From assembly GCA_032207245.1 (NCBI GenBank), contig CM063498.1:91206848-91270847 (forward strand): a DNA stretch of 64,000 nucleotides. The letters run 5' to 3'. The notes under the pieces are model-generated. The model made no database searches. It was not told the DNA's origin and saw only the letters and a list, made by a program, of their open reading frames with translations. A program made the translations under genes and the position numbers. This document shows positions 24,801 to 36,393 of this stretch, piece after piece (the stretch's first letter is position 1; each line of letters starts with the position of its first letter). Origin of the DNA: Pardosa pseudoannulata. Lineage: Eukaryota; Arthropoda; Arachnida; Araneae; Lycosidae.

Positions 24801-26793
24801 TATATACTTAAAAAAATCACAAAAGTAATTGAGAAAAAAAAAACTCTCAAAAGCAAGTACTTTAAAGTGGGTTTTTTTACATTCATATTTCTAAAATGTA
24901 GAAATTTTTACAAAAAATTGTATTACATCAGTCTTTATTAAAAACTAAAATTAAAATTTTTTAAATTTTATTTTATCTAAATTTGTTTAAATATTTCCAA
25001 AATGTTTGACATTACAATTTAGATGGTAGCTTTCAACGTGTACTAGCTTTTATGTATCCATTTTCTGGATGTAACTACTTAATATGTAGAATTCATGTAA
25101 CTTTTTGTTTTTGTGGTATAATTTATGTTTTCTAATTTCTTTTAATTTTGTAAACTCTTTGAATGAATACTCATACATAAAAATAGTGAATATTTTTATA
25201 TTTTGTAATAAATATTTAGTTTATATCATTATTTACTGTGTCCTGATCTGTGGTAATCAGCAGTGTGACACTGGAAGTAAAGTTAACAGTGGTCCCGAAC
25301 AGTATGTGTACATAAGTAACAGCAGATACTTCGTATAAAGAAAGTACTTGATTTGTTAAGATGTAAAACCACATAATATGAATTTAAACTTTTTCCACAA
25401 ACATTAATCTAATGGGCATTACATAGTGTTACCAGTAGTCCAAATTTAAATTAATTTTTCCAACAAATTGATTGTATGACTTAAATTGCATAGTGTATGT
25501 TAACTGATTAAATGTTAGTACTCCGTTTTTGTACTAATTGTACTCAGTCATGTATTTGTCTGGCATAGTTAAATTTTAATTGTAATATATATAAATTAAA
25601 AAAATCATGTATAATAATTAAAAGTATTATATTCATATAGCATAAAATATTACTGATGAATAAACAAAGACTCAAAATCAAACCATAGAACAATGGTTAA
25701 AAACATGGTGCAGCAGTAATCTTAGAGATGAGAATCTTTTTCTTCTGTTTAATTCATGTTTCCAGTTTTGTTAGTATATATTATGGAGTTGTCATTAATC
25801 AGTATATAAATAATACCAACTTTTTTATTTCATTATATGATAAATTATGTTTCACTGGTGGATAAACAATGCCTCAAAATCAAACAGGAAACAATGTTTT
25901 AAAAATACAGCTAAGCATTAATACTTCAGATAAGAAGATTCTGCTGCTTGTAGTAAAAAAAAAAAAAAAAGCTTGGTTAGCTTATGGTTCAGGACAAAAT
26001 GTTCTCTTCCTGATGAATTAGCAGCTGTCATTAAATTTACTCATGAGACTGTCATTTCAACAAAGACTTTAACACACATACAAAAAGACAGAACCAACAT
26101 ATACAAAAGAGAAAATTTAACAGCATACTATAATCTTTTTAACACGATTGTTTGTCAAGCAAAGTAAAATATCTGCCATGATAAATAGAAATATTTCCTG
26201 AAAAATTATGAACACTAATTGAGCCCCATTTTTCCTTTTTGATGTGTTACCTCTGTTGGATTTTAAACATTAACTATGCTAAATTTAGTCCCAATTGAAG
26301 GAAACAAACTAGGGTTCTATGAAGGATAAACATACAGGCAGAGAGACAAGCTCTCTTTATATATACATAGAAAGATACCTGGCTGAAAAATTTTACAGTA
26401 TGACTTAAAATAGTGAAAATTCCAAATGTAATGAACAAAGTAGAATTGCCATATTAAGATATCTAAGGTAATTTCACATATAGTGTACCATTTGATCACA
26501 TACCTTTTAGCCTTGAATATTGGTATGAATGAGTCCTTAGTGAAAGAAATGTTTATTTCAATTTTTCCTAAAATGTTGTACCCGTGGCAATTTGTTGGGA
26601 TATTTTTAAAATTCCTTTTCTAAAAGCATTTATGTTATGAAAAATGCACGCATCCACACAATCTGCCTGTGAAAGATGTATATGAGAGCTATTTGTTGAC
26701 AGTACTAGGTCATACATATGCATACATTTTATGTAGCAGATAATATTCAAATTCTAATGTCTTTCTTGCATAAAATATTTGTGATGATTTGAG

Positions 26794-26842
26794 CTATCAT
26801 TTTCAGTACTAGCCGTGAAGCTACTACTACTGAAAATGATAG
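26794..26842. repeat. Perfect 15-bp hairpin
   Basis: CTATCATTTTCAGTA at 26794-26808 pairs exactly with TACTGAAAATGATAG at 26828-26842 across a 19-nt loop. It is not clearly inside any identified element. It is shorter than typical microRNA precursors. Confidence 0.6.
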
Positions 26843-27238
26843 AATTTGCTTTCTCGAAAGATCTGTTTTTGTTCCACTGTAAGAAAAATTTAGCCTTAAA
26901 CGTTTGTATCCCTCATCAAAGCCCTTAGGGAAATTATTTCAATATTTTTTAAAAATTGCTTTTTTTTTTTTTTATCTAAACCTTCCTCTCTAGCTAAAAC
27001 TCTGATGTTCAACATATAATTAACGCACATAATTATAGCTTCAACGATGTCTTTCTGTAGGATAAAAATTTACCTGAGCCAAATGTAAATGACTTGGTCA
27101 ATAGTTCTTTGTAGCACCTTTTAATTCATTGATTGGGGCAAAAAAAAAAAAAAAACTAATGTAACCCATGTTTTTTAGCTGAAGTACTTATCACTTTAGA
27201 GCTGATATTTTTTCATTGTGCAACGCAAGAAAACTTTC

Positions 27239-27423
27239 AGCCGAACGATGGCCGAATGGTAGAGCACTGCTCTTCGGAACCAGAGTTCGCGGGTTCGAAT
27301 CCCGCTGATGGCATGGATGTTCGTAGCCGTTCGGAATCGGCTTTAAACAGTAGGTCCCGGTCTCATTAGCCCCCGTGTGCAAAACAGTAGATCGTAGTGC
27401 TCCAAACCAAATCCAAAATCCAA
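27239..27423 (+). repeat. tRNA-derived SINE, copy 2, with target duplication
   Basis: This is the best-preserved copy. The A box is ATGGCCGAATGGTAGAGC and the B box is GGGTTCGAATCCCGC, followed by a tRNA-unrelated body and a tail of CCAAA-like units. It is flanked by an exact 16-bp direct repeat, ACGCAAGAAAACTTTC, at 27223-27238 and 27424-27439. The long duplication shows insertion by LINE machinery. RNA polymerase III transcription is expected from the boxes. Confidence 0.95.
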
Positions 27424-27765
27424 ACGCAAGAAAACTTTCCTATCATTCATGCACCGAATCGGGCCCTCCATGTCTGTCCCGGTGGTAGTGGGAAGATCGC
27501 AAGTAAAGAACCAAGTCGTATTTGCCATTAGCTGGACCATTACGCTGGATACTCCACCGTAATGGTTGGCAAATTTTAGGACTTCAAGGACCACTTCATA
27601 TGTAATTTTTGTATTTGGTGGACCACCAATTATATGAATATTAATGAAAAGGCAGTAAGTATATTTATAGACTAATAATCAGAAACTTTTATTTTATTAA
27701 TACAAAATGTATGTATTAAAAGTTATATAATAATTAAAAGTATTACATATTTTTAGTGTGATTTA

Positions 27766-28915
27766 CACCGAACGGCCATTACTTTATGACCGCCGTATTA
27801 ATAACATGTAAGACCACCTTTAGACCTTAAAATCATCAGCACCCGCAATGGCATTGACTCCAGAAGGTGCTGTTAGGTAGTCTGAAGTAACTGGTACCAA
27901 GCGCTCGCCAACTGGTCCTGCAATTCCCGCACTTTGAGAAGGAGTAGCTTAGCGGGAATTTGATTTTCCAGGTGGGACCACAAATGTTCTATTGGTTTAA
28001 TGTCAGGTGAATTTGGAGGCCAAGGCATGTTCCTCGAACCACTCTTTGACGAATTGACCCTTATGACATGGTGCATTATCTTGTTGGTAAACACCATTCC
28101 CCTCCTAAAATACTGTTGTCATAAATGGTTGAACATGGTCTGCAACTATGTACACGTAGCACACAGACGTCAGGGATAATGAGTATTAATGTGCTCCATG
28201 AACACATTGTCCGCACCATAACATCCACTCTACCAGCTTGTCTCCGTCCAACTGTGTCCGGCTTTATTTTGGAATTTAGCATATACGCACACACCTGTGA
28301 TAGACCAGAAAACTTGATACGTTAAACCATGCAATTTTCTTCCAATGTTTCTTGTCCCATTGCAGACGCAGCTAGCGATGACGTACAGTCATTACAGAGC
28401 CATGCTTCGGCTTTCGGCTACGTAACCCCATACGCAGGGCGAATAATGAGTAGCAATCTCCGCTCTCTTCTGGAATCAATGTTGGGCGGCGACCATCCAA
28501 ACAGCACTTTCGATATGTGCTCACAACAATTGTACGTGAACAGCGCACAAATGCGTCTTGTCTGATATTGACGCCCCCAGTCACTGACCCATAATGATTT
28601 TGAATGACTTTCGATGAATCAGCTGCTTTTTCCATTATGTCGCTAATCGCGCTATGTTTGGAAAGACAATGCTTAGCACCTTTATATACACAAACACCAG
28701 CCACGCACGTACAGTGGTTTTGTTCCTTGGCGAGCCCATTGTTATAAATGGATGGTCATACATAATGTAATGGCTCTTCGGTGATTGTTCTTGCTTATCG
28801 ACCATCCGTATGTAGCGTTTTAGCTCCAACGATTCTTGCTCAGTGTATCCAATTTTTATAGAAAGCGCAACCATCACCATTTTTTTTCTTGGCATGTTTC
28901 TTTTAGTCATATCTG
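27766..28915 (-). mobile_element. Tc1-like DNA transposon, one end visible
   Basis: The downstream end starts CACCGAACGGCCATTACTTT after TA (27764-27765), the form of a Tc1-like terminal repeat. A decayed transposase is read on the minus strand. I did not find the matching inverted end before the SINE at 28984, so the 5' end is missing or too diverged to see. The limit at 28915 is approximate. Confidence 0.7.
27795..28565 (-). pseudogene. Tc1-like transposase, broken
   Basis: Read on the minus strand, family motifs appear in shifting frames: DGRRPTLIPEESGD in the DNA-binding part, DNAPCH (about 28066-28083, the second catalytic aspartate) in one frame, and then MPWPPNSPDIKPIEHLW in another, with the final catalytic glutamate. 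The C-terminus ends RSKGGLTCY near 27800. Several frameshifts separate these blocks, so the gene is dead. A further open stretch up to 28910 shows no clear Tc1 motif. Confidence 0.75.
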
Positions 28916-28983
28916 TTTATTTTATTAGTAACATATAATGGTTTTGATTGAATATAATCATTGGTTGAAGTAATTAAACCATT

Positions 28984-29154
28984 TGTTTGTTTTGGCTTGG
29001 AGAGCTACGATCTACTTTTTTGCAACACGAGGGCTAATGAGACCGGGACTTACTGCTTAAAGCCGATTTCGAACGACTACAAACATCCATGCCACAGTGG
29101 GATTCGAACTCCGGTACCGTAAGCCAGCATCCTAACCATTCGGTCATCGTTCGG
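28984..29154 (-). repeat. tRNA-derived SINE, copy 3
   Basis: Reverse-strand copy of the same family: the tail side begins TTTGTTTTGGCTTGGAG, then GCTAATGAGACCGGGACTTA. The B box complement GGGATTCGAACTCCGG and the 5' end CGGTCATCGTTCGG close the element. I saw no clear target duplication. Confidence 0.9.
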
Positions 29155-32100
29155 TTCTAAATTATTTGTAGTGGACCGTAAGTTATACTGTTAAAGAGAT
29201 TCCTCATCAAATTTTTAAAAAATAAAAGACATCTTGTAATTTCTACCTGGTGTTTTTAGAAAAAGTCTAGGAGGAGTTCTACTATTCAAGGGTAATTTGC
29301 AAGCAGACAACTTTACCTTGTTTTTGTCAATTGACATATCAAGCAAAAGTATACATTTTTTAAATTCGCAACGTTTTCTTAATTTGATTTAAATGTAATG
29401 TTGATAAGATTTCTCCTACACATTGATTGACCTGCTTGATTTTTACTTCAGGGGGTGCAATAGCAAATCCTTTGTTATTTTTTTCTTTATTTGAGACGCC
29501 AAATACTTGTGGTTGTTCTAGTGCTACTAAAAAGATTGGAATTAATAGGTTTCTTTTCCATTAAAGAAAAATAAGGCATCCTTTTAAGATTCCATAAGTT
29601 ATTAATCAATAACCATTCTATGGTGCCATACATAATTCTATTAATGTGTGGCACGACTGGAATCTCTTCAAATTAGTTTATAAAGATTATCTTCTGTGAG
29701 ATGCAAGTTTAATTTGGAAAATAATCTACTATTTTTATTTCTCTCTTTGAAAATGAAGGAGTTCCGTGAAATGTTTTGCTTCTTTTTCTACTTGCCTCCT
29801 GCTTCTTTTTCCCTGAAAAAGGAATTGTAAAGTTTTTCAGGTAGCAAGGAATTAAGATATGTCAAGTTCTCTCACGTATAGTATAGACAAAAAAAAAAAA
29901 AAAAAAAAAAAGTTCGTGTAGTTTCTGTATGAAGCTACATTATGCATAGAGAAATCCTATCCTTGTTTGTAGCGCCATCTGTCCAACTCAAAAACATTTA
30001 TTAACTTTTCGCATGGAATTTAGGCTTGCTACAGTTTCCTTGGTGATTACTTCTGAAACTCCTAAATTAAATATATTAAAATATTTGTCTAACTTCACGA
30101 ACAAACTGTTAATCGAGAAGGAGAGATAGAAAAAAATAAGATGAAGGAAATGTAGATCCCGAAATGGTCCATTGTTCAAAGTTTCATACTCATCTACTAT
30201 TTTGTCGTATTTCGTTTACTAATAAATGGTTTTAATAAAAAAACATAAAATTATAAAATATCAATTAATTTATTTTCTTATAATTAAATATTAAATAAAA
30301 AAAATATGCGATCCTTGTGCTTGAGTCAAAGAGCATAATTTTTTAAATTTGGTCCAAAAGACGCGCGGTTGGCAGATTTTCAGTCCTCAACAACTTTACT
30401 GTATAATATGCATAAACAGTACTAATAATTCGCATCGTTTGATTCCAAATATTGAATAACAGCTTCAGTATTATATTTCTAAATATAGATATTTTGCCAA
30501 ATCCCAGTTATATACACTGAAAGCGACATTAAACAGAAATATTGTGAATAAAGAATTTAACTTAGAATAAAAGCGAAAGATGGCGTCTCAAATTTTCTAT
30601 TCTCATTTCCGCATTCGATTTGGGGAATTTATTTTTATCTACCACAAAAGTCCGAATTAAACACAAGAAGGGGATTCCGCCCTCAATCCCCCTTCAATGA
30701 TTATTACATACAACAATAAATACGTATTACTTACTCATATTTTAATAAACATTAAAAAAAAAAAAAGAAATAAGGACATATAAGAAATTAATGAAAGGAG
30801 GAGGACCTTACTACATGGATTTTAAGAAACCAAAGTTATTACAAATTTCTACAAAAAGTCACACAGCATATATTTTACAGATTTTTACTATTTCAGAACT
30901 ATATGATCACACCAATGAGGAATTTTATAATGCGTTTGTATAGAAAATATATATTTAAAAATTCTCTAAAACAAATTTAAAATTTTTGAGGGGGGGGGGC
31001 TCCCCTCCTCGTAATGATTATTACATACAATAATAAATACATATTACATACACACATATTTTAATAAGGACAATTAAATTTAATTAATTACAATTAAAAA
31101 ACATAAAATTCTACAACCTCACCACGCGAGACGACACGTCCAAACTCCAGGAATCCCTTAAGGTAAAAGAAATAACTATAAAGAAATTATTTCAAAGAGC
31201 CGGGTGGTGACCTCAGAAATTACGTGCACCAATAGGGCTGAAAGAACGAACCAGGATTGCCACTACAAAACCCCAATCTCGGGATAGACAAAGCTAACCA
31301 GTCATCGCCCGACAAAACGCTCGAAAAATTGCCAAATTTGGCGACAAAAGGCCCGGTGTAAATATCGCATCTGTACCATATTTTTATTAAATTTAACATG
31401 AAAATTGAATTTATTAAAAATAGATAGGGGGCTTTACTTGCAAATTCCGGAGGGATTATTTAACGACATTAGAGAAGTTCAATAGCAAGAAGTCACAGAC
31501 TAGATTGAGGAAAGATCCATTCGGCATTCTCTAAATCTTTCTATGGGAAATGCATGCGAAGGTAGTTTATATGCAATCCGAGATTACGGGATGCGAATTT
31601 CAAATACATACAGGAATCTTGAAACTGAGAGCGGGCAAACCCTGACGGCCAATGAGCCCTTACGAAGAATTGAGTTTTGCACCGAATTGAATTGTACGAA
31701 AAGGTAAGAAAGGACTCCTGGCGAGTCTATAAAACATATAAAACAGATTGGAGGTTAAGTCTACGAAAGTACAAATTTGTACAGGGCTAATGAGAGAATA
31801 CTGCTTAAAGACGAACGGCTACAATTCAAAGAAAAAGTTTAAAAGAAAATTCACCGTTATCAGTTAGGAGAAACAGGTCGAATCGCTTTTTTTTTTTTTT
31901 TTTTTTTTTTTTTTCTGAAAAAATTCTTTGCTTTTTCTGAAATTGCCCGTTGTCTGACGTCAGTCTATCGCTTCTTCCTGGTTGGTCAGTTCATCGCGGA
32001 ATGCACCTCCCCCCACGTTAGTTCGTGATTTGCCACTCGCTGGTATTTTTTAGTGTGAGCTATCATTCCTATCCTAGTTTCCATAATGAAAGAATGCTTA

Positions 32101-32740
32101 TCATGGTGAGGACTGAGACCAATTCCTTTGTCCTGTAGTATCATTTTTCGAGACTAGCAGGCGCTTCTGTTCTTCTCCCTGGTCATGCCCTTTATGTGCT
32201 AGAAGATGAAGGTGACAACGTCACAGTATCTTAATCAGTTTATAGGCATTTTCAAATGAATATTTTTAAACTTATAGATTTCAGTAACTTAGATATAAAA
32301 AGCAATACTTTTTATCATTTATATAAAATTAAATTTTACCTTTAATACATAAAGAATAAATTTAACCCTAAGTTTACGAATTTTTTTGTATACGTATATT
32401 TATGGACACCCATCAAATTGACTGGTTTAAGAAACCTCATATATTCTTTAAAAAAAGATTAATTTAATTTAACAACACTTATAATCTTAACAATAAATTG
32501 TCGATAACCATCAACTTGACAAATTTTCATTTGTTTTAATCGATATAAAAAGTTACGGTAGTTTTATTGTTTACAGACTTTATGTAAGTTAATTATATTT
32601 ATTACGATTGTATAAATAAGCTACAAACTGATACAAATTTTTACTATTCATACATTTATTCTGTGCATTTTTGTAGACATGCTCTGTAGTCCGTAAAATT
32701 TTTCCATAAATCTTTAATACAAATACACTTTACTTTTAAT
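29155..32740. other. Intergenic tract with short tandem duplication
   Basis: No gene is recognised. A segment containing ATGATTATTACATACAA is present twice (about 30695-30760 and 31012-31075), about 312 bp apart and diverged, beside C- or G-rich runs (30670-30695, 30990-31010). Poly-A and poly-T runs lie at 29888-29911 and 31887-31914. The slightly more GC-rich part at 31100-32200 holds no open frame of note. Confidence 0.45.
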
Positions 32741-32744
32741 TTAA

Positions 32745-33819
32745 CCCTTTCGCGACGGGAAGCGCAAATGCTCGCTTTTCTCTGAGGCCGGCAGTCACTT
32801 TCGCGAGTGAGTATCCTGGGCCGGAAGTTTTTTGCTATTAAGCCTAAATTCATGAAATTAACGAAGTAGCAATGCGTTATTTAATAATGCTGCTTAAAGT
32901 ATTTAAAAGGAATGGGATTTATATATGTTTATAGATACTTTATTTACTTAAGCTATTTCTTATTTAAATATATATTTTACACTTTACTTTTTTTTTCATT
33001 TTTTACTTAGTATTTAATGACTTTTAACATTGTAAAACTGAATACTATGTTATTTAAACTTTTTTTGTATAAAAATTTTTAAAAACAGGAATCTACAAAC
33101 AATTCTACGTTACAGTTTTTGCATTCGTAGTAACTCATTTGCCGTTTTGGAGGATTTTTCAGGAATGTGAAAAAACGAAGCATCGTCATCATCTTTGTCA
33201 GAAATTTCCTCATCATCATTAAAATCACTAGATCCATTATGAACATAAAGAACAATCAGAATATATTAGTTACTGATATCCTAATCTGTTTTAGAATCAA
33301 AATCTGAAATATTTCGCGTCATTTTAGCTATTTCAAGCTCAGTTAAAAACTTTCGACACATCGAAAATCTAACAATAAAAAGAGAAAAAAAATCAAGTCT
33401 GTCAGATCTAATTCTGTACTAAACACTGGACTGCAAATAGAAATACACAACGCTTTAGCAAAAATAAAACTCCCCTGCTTACATAAACAAACACCACGTG
33501 GGAATTTAAAGAGTCGTCATAAAACATGTCAATCGGAAACATTCCTGTTCCCTCATGTTTATATAATCAAAAACCACTTGTATGTGTATTATACTACTCT
33601 CCTATTGATTAAAAGGTCAAATCTACATGTATCTAAATCCATGTGAACATACAATGCCATCTTGTGTCAAAACTTATAGTTTTTAAAATGTTCCACAACA
33701 CTGGCACACATATGTGACGGTCGGGGGTGAACGAGAATACGCTCTGGCACACCAGTGTGTCGTCCGGGAAGTGAGTGCGTTTCTTGCTGGTACGATTTGT
33801 GACAGTAGGCGAGAAAGGG
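32745..33819 (-). mobile_element. piggyBac-type non-autonomous element, copy 2
   Basis: Flanked by TTAA (32741-32744 and 33820-33823), with ends CCCTTTCGCG and GCGAGAAAGGG. It matches copy 1 at 14716-15777 throughout. On the minus strand, segments such as RKFLTELEIAKMTRN and [16 protein letters not shown] recall the acidic N-terminus of piggyBac transposases, interrupted by a stop. There is no catalytic domain, so movement would need enzyme from elsewhere. Confidence 0.88.
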
Positions 33820-33845
33820 TTAATGCAAATACATCTCTATTCTAG

Positions 33846-34520
33846 CAGGCCCGTAACTAGGGTGTGGCAAAGGTGGCATCTGCCAATGACGCATCAGTCA
33901 TAAGGGCTCCTCACTGTGATGAAAATGGGATCCGAAAGAGGATGATTCGATCCGAGTAGAAGTAAAAAAAAGTTGAAAATCAATGTTTTATTATAAAATA
34001 CGATTTTATGTATAAAATCCAAAATGTTAAGAAATTAATTTTTTAATGAATGTTCTTATTTTTTAAAAAGCTTCTAGAGACTAAACTTGTTATAAATTCT
34101 TATAAAATGTTTACCAAACACTCTTAATATGCCTTTATATAAATCCGGGTATTCGTTTTAAATTTTGAATTTATTAAAGTTATTAAAACTAAATTTAAAT
34201 TTAGAAACCCGTCAATATTTTATGAAAATTTAACGTACAAATAAAAAATAGTCCCTTCAAATAAATTATTCCGTTTATCAGCAAAATAATACCTCCCGTC
34301 TGTTCAAAAATATTTAAAGGATTAATAAGGTGCAAATAAAAGAAAAAATTAAAAATTAATATACTAGAAATATTTTAAGGATTAATAAAATATTTTGTGC
34401 GTTCATTCTGAATACATGAATATAGAAAAAAAGATGCATATATATTTTCTCACAATATTTGGTGGCAGGGTCGCCGACCAGTTTTTTGCCGCTGGCTCCA
34501 AAGGATCTAATACGGCTCTG
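33846..34520. mobile_element. hAT-type non-autonomous element
   Basis: The ends CAGGCCCGTAACTAGG and ATACGGCTCTG share the inverted form CAGNNCCGTA. Flanking octamers TATTCTAG (33838-33845) and CTTTCTAG (34521-34528) agree at 6 of 8 bases, the size of a hAT target duplication. It is 675 bp, with no coding remnant seen. It starts 22 bp after the piggyBac-type element's TTAA. Confidence 0.65.
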
Positions 34521-34614
34521 CTTTCTAGTCTTTTAGTGGCTTAACAATAGCCTTAGTTGAACTTTTAGTTTTATTTTACGAGAAGCTTCGTGGGAATTAA
34601 CTGTGATTATAGTA

Positions 34615-35126
34615 CAGGGGTAGCCAATCTGCGGTTCGTGAGCCACATGAAGGATGATTTGTGGCTCTCGATAAATGTACTCGAGCTCCCTTTTCATTTT
34701 TGTGTTATTATATTTAAAAAAATTACTACAACTGATGAAGCTCCGGCAATGCTGAGTAAAAAAATAGGTCTCTTCGGGCTTTTAAGAGATGATTCTCAAA
34801 CTCCACAATTCACACCGATTAGCTGCATAATTCACAGAGAACATCTCGTTATAAAATATTTAAAATATCCTGAATTTATGAAAACAGTGTAACACGTTGT
34901 AAATTACATTCGCACCAAAGCAAAAAATTATCGACGATTCAAAAAATTCCTTGAAACATTAAAGGACGAAGAACTTTTAAATAATATTCAATAAATATAA
35001 TTTCTGTAAAAAATTTTTTTAAACCCTTTTTTTGCATATTTTTTAAATATGTATTTAATTGCGGCTCGCGAAAAGTTTCAAATTTTGAAAAATGGCTCGG
35101 ACTATCAAGGAGCTTGGCCGCTTCTG
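34615..35126 (+). mobile_element. hAT element with transposase fragment
   Basis: It starts CAGGGGTAGCCAATCTGCGG and ends GGCCGCTTCTG, a common hAT terminal form. The flanking octamers TTATAGTA (34607-34614) and TTATTGTA (35127-35134) match at 7 of 8. At 512 bp it is heavily deleted, retaining only a short middle part of the transposase. Confidence 0.85.
34738..35000 (+). pseudogene. hAT transposase fragment
   Basis: The translation includes LFGLLRDDSQTPQF and then CIIHREHLVIKYLKYPEFMK, a segment characteristic of hAT transposases related to the GTF2IRD2 and ZBED groups. A stop follows near 34892; the reading then continues in pieces with YIRTKAKNYRRFKKFLE. Both the catalytic start and the C-terminal dimerisation part are missing. 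Confidence 0.8.
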
Positions 35127-35223
35127 TTATTGTATACAAAGATAAAAAATTGAAAGCAAGAAAAACAGGATACTTTTTGTTAGAAGAATACTAGGATAAA
35201 TCGCCAAAATTTGCCACTAAATA

Positions 35224-35792
35224 TAGGGTGTTTCATATTGAATGGGACAAAAAGAAAACATGATTGTGAACATTGTAATTAATATATTTAGAAAATTCAA
35301 GTTTACCTCAAAACTACATTTATTCAAGTTTCTACAGGTCTTCAATATGTGCCCCTCCGGTGGCACGATAAATGTCTACACGGTAATCAAGCTCCTGCCA
35401 CACTCGCGATAGCATATCCCGTGATGGAGTCCTTTCAACCACTTCGGGTTTTGTTTCTTTTCGTCCTGGGCATAAGCAGCCGGAATCTTGGAGCTGCTTC
35501 AACCACCTGCTTATGTTATGCCTATTGCACAACAGTTACCGAGGAGGTAACTGTTGTATGTAACTGTTGTATGTAACATATTCGAAACCGCAGTATGCTT
35601 TCTCCTCCATGGACGACATTTTGTTTAACAGCGCCCCTAGCGGCGAGTTCGTCATTCGATAATTTTTCGTTGCTGCCGAATAAGACTTTTATAATTGTAG
35701 TTGTAGAATAAATTTGTTTCGGCTGAATAAATCCATTACGGCAGTCACACTACGCCATTATTTTTGTTCCATTCAATTTGAAACACCATGTA
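35224..35792 (-). mobile_element. IS630/mariner-type element, internally deleted
   Basis: The ends TAGGGTGTTTCATATTGAAT and ATTCAATTTGAAACACCATG are inverted copies, bordered by TA. At about 570 bp it keeps only the first and last parts of a DDE_3-type transposase joined together, as in MITEs formed by internal deletion. Confidence 0.8.
35332..35618 (-). pseudogene. DDE_3-type transposase, N- and C-terminal parts joined
   Basis: Reading from about 35618 down, the protein starts MSSMEEKAYCGFEYV, meets a stop at about 35537, and continues in the same frame with the helix-turn-helix piece NISRWLKQLQDSGCLCPGR. It then passes directly to MLSRVWQELDYRVDIYRATG ending GAHIEDL, which is the usual C-terminus of these transposases. 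The whole catalytic centre is missing. A TAACTGTTGTATG duplication lies just beside the stop. Confidence 0.8.
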
Positions 35793-36393
35793 TATCACTG
35801 TAATATGTTATAATATACCTGAAACTACTGAAAATTGTTTTCAAAAGACCACTAGATTTCATTAATTTTGTATACCAAGAGAGAAAGCTGGACTGTAAGT
35901 GACTAATATTTTCAAAAACAGCAGTCTTAAATATTTGGTTCAATAATTAGCTCTTTAAACTTCAAAATATAAAATTATTATTTCTCTGCTATCGTTTAAG
36001 TTCTTGAAAATATTTAGAAATACCGTTCAGCTCTAGTTGTCTCTCTGTCACATGCATTTTCTCTTCCTTAGTTCGCTTTATCTTCATCTTTTCCCCGTTT
36101 GACTTTCTCATCATAGAGCCATCATTTTTCTATACACAATAATATTTCTTTCTCAACGAGAGATTTCCAAATGGTTAAATCTCGATGAATCTTGCCGAGG
36201 GGAAATAAATCCTTAGCAATAGAAACTTTCCAAACGGTTCGACCAAATAATTTATCAGAGCAAATCCTGTAGGGAGTTTCCGATGGTTGACGGATACCCT
36301 GCTATGTACGACAGGCAAGAAAGAATAATGTATTAATTTCAAAAGATTTAGCAATGAAATGGGTCAAATCTTACTTTGTAAGATTTTTTTTTT
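35793..36393. other. Unassigned AT-rich tract
   Basis: I see no gene, transposon end or repeat in this stretch, which leads into the tandem array that follows. Confidence 0.5.

Larger units (their letters stand above)
21563..27222. other. AT-rich tract downstream of ORC1
   Basis: This holds the ORC1 3' untranslated region and about 5 kb of intergenic DNA. A possible polyadenylation signal AATAAA lies at 21802-21807, 240 bp after the stop. The rest is AT-rich with homopolymer runs (T run near 23430, A run near 25955) and one perfect hairpin listed separately. No coding segment or recognisable transposon is visible. Confidence 0.5.

Noticed and set aside
27245..27315. Possible functional tRNA gene
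   Set aside because: The A and B boxes belong to a SINE with a tRNA-unrelated body, a tail and a target duplication, present in four copies.
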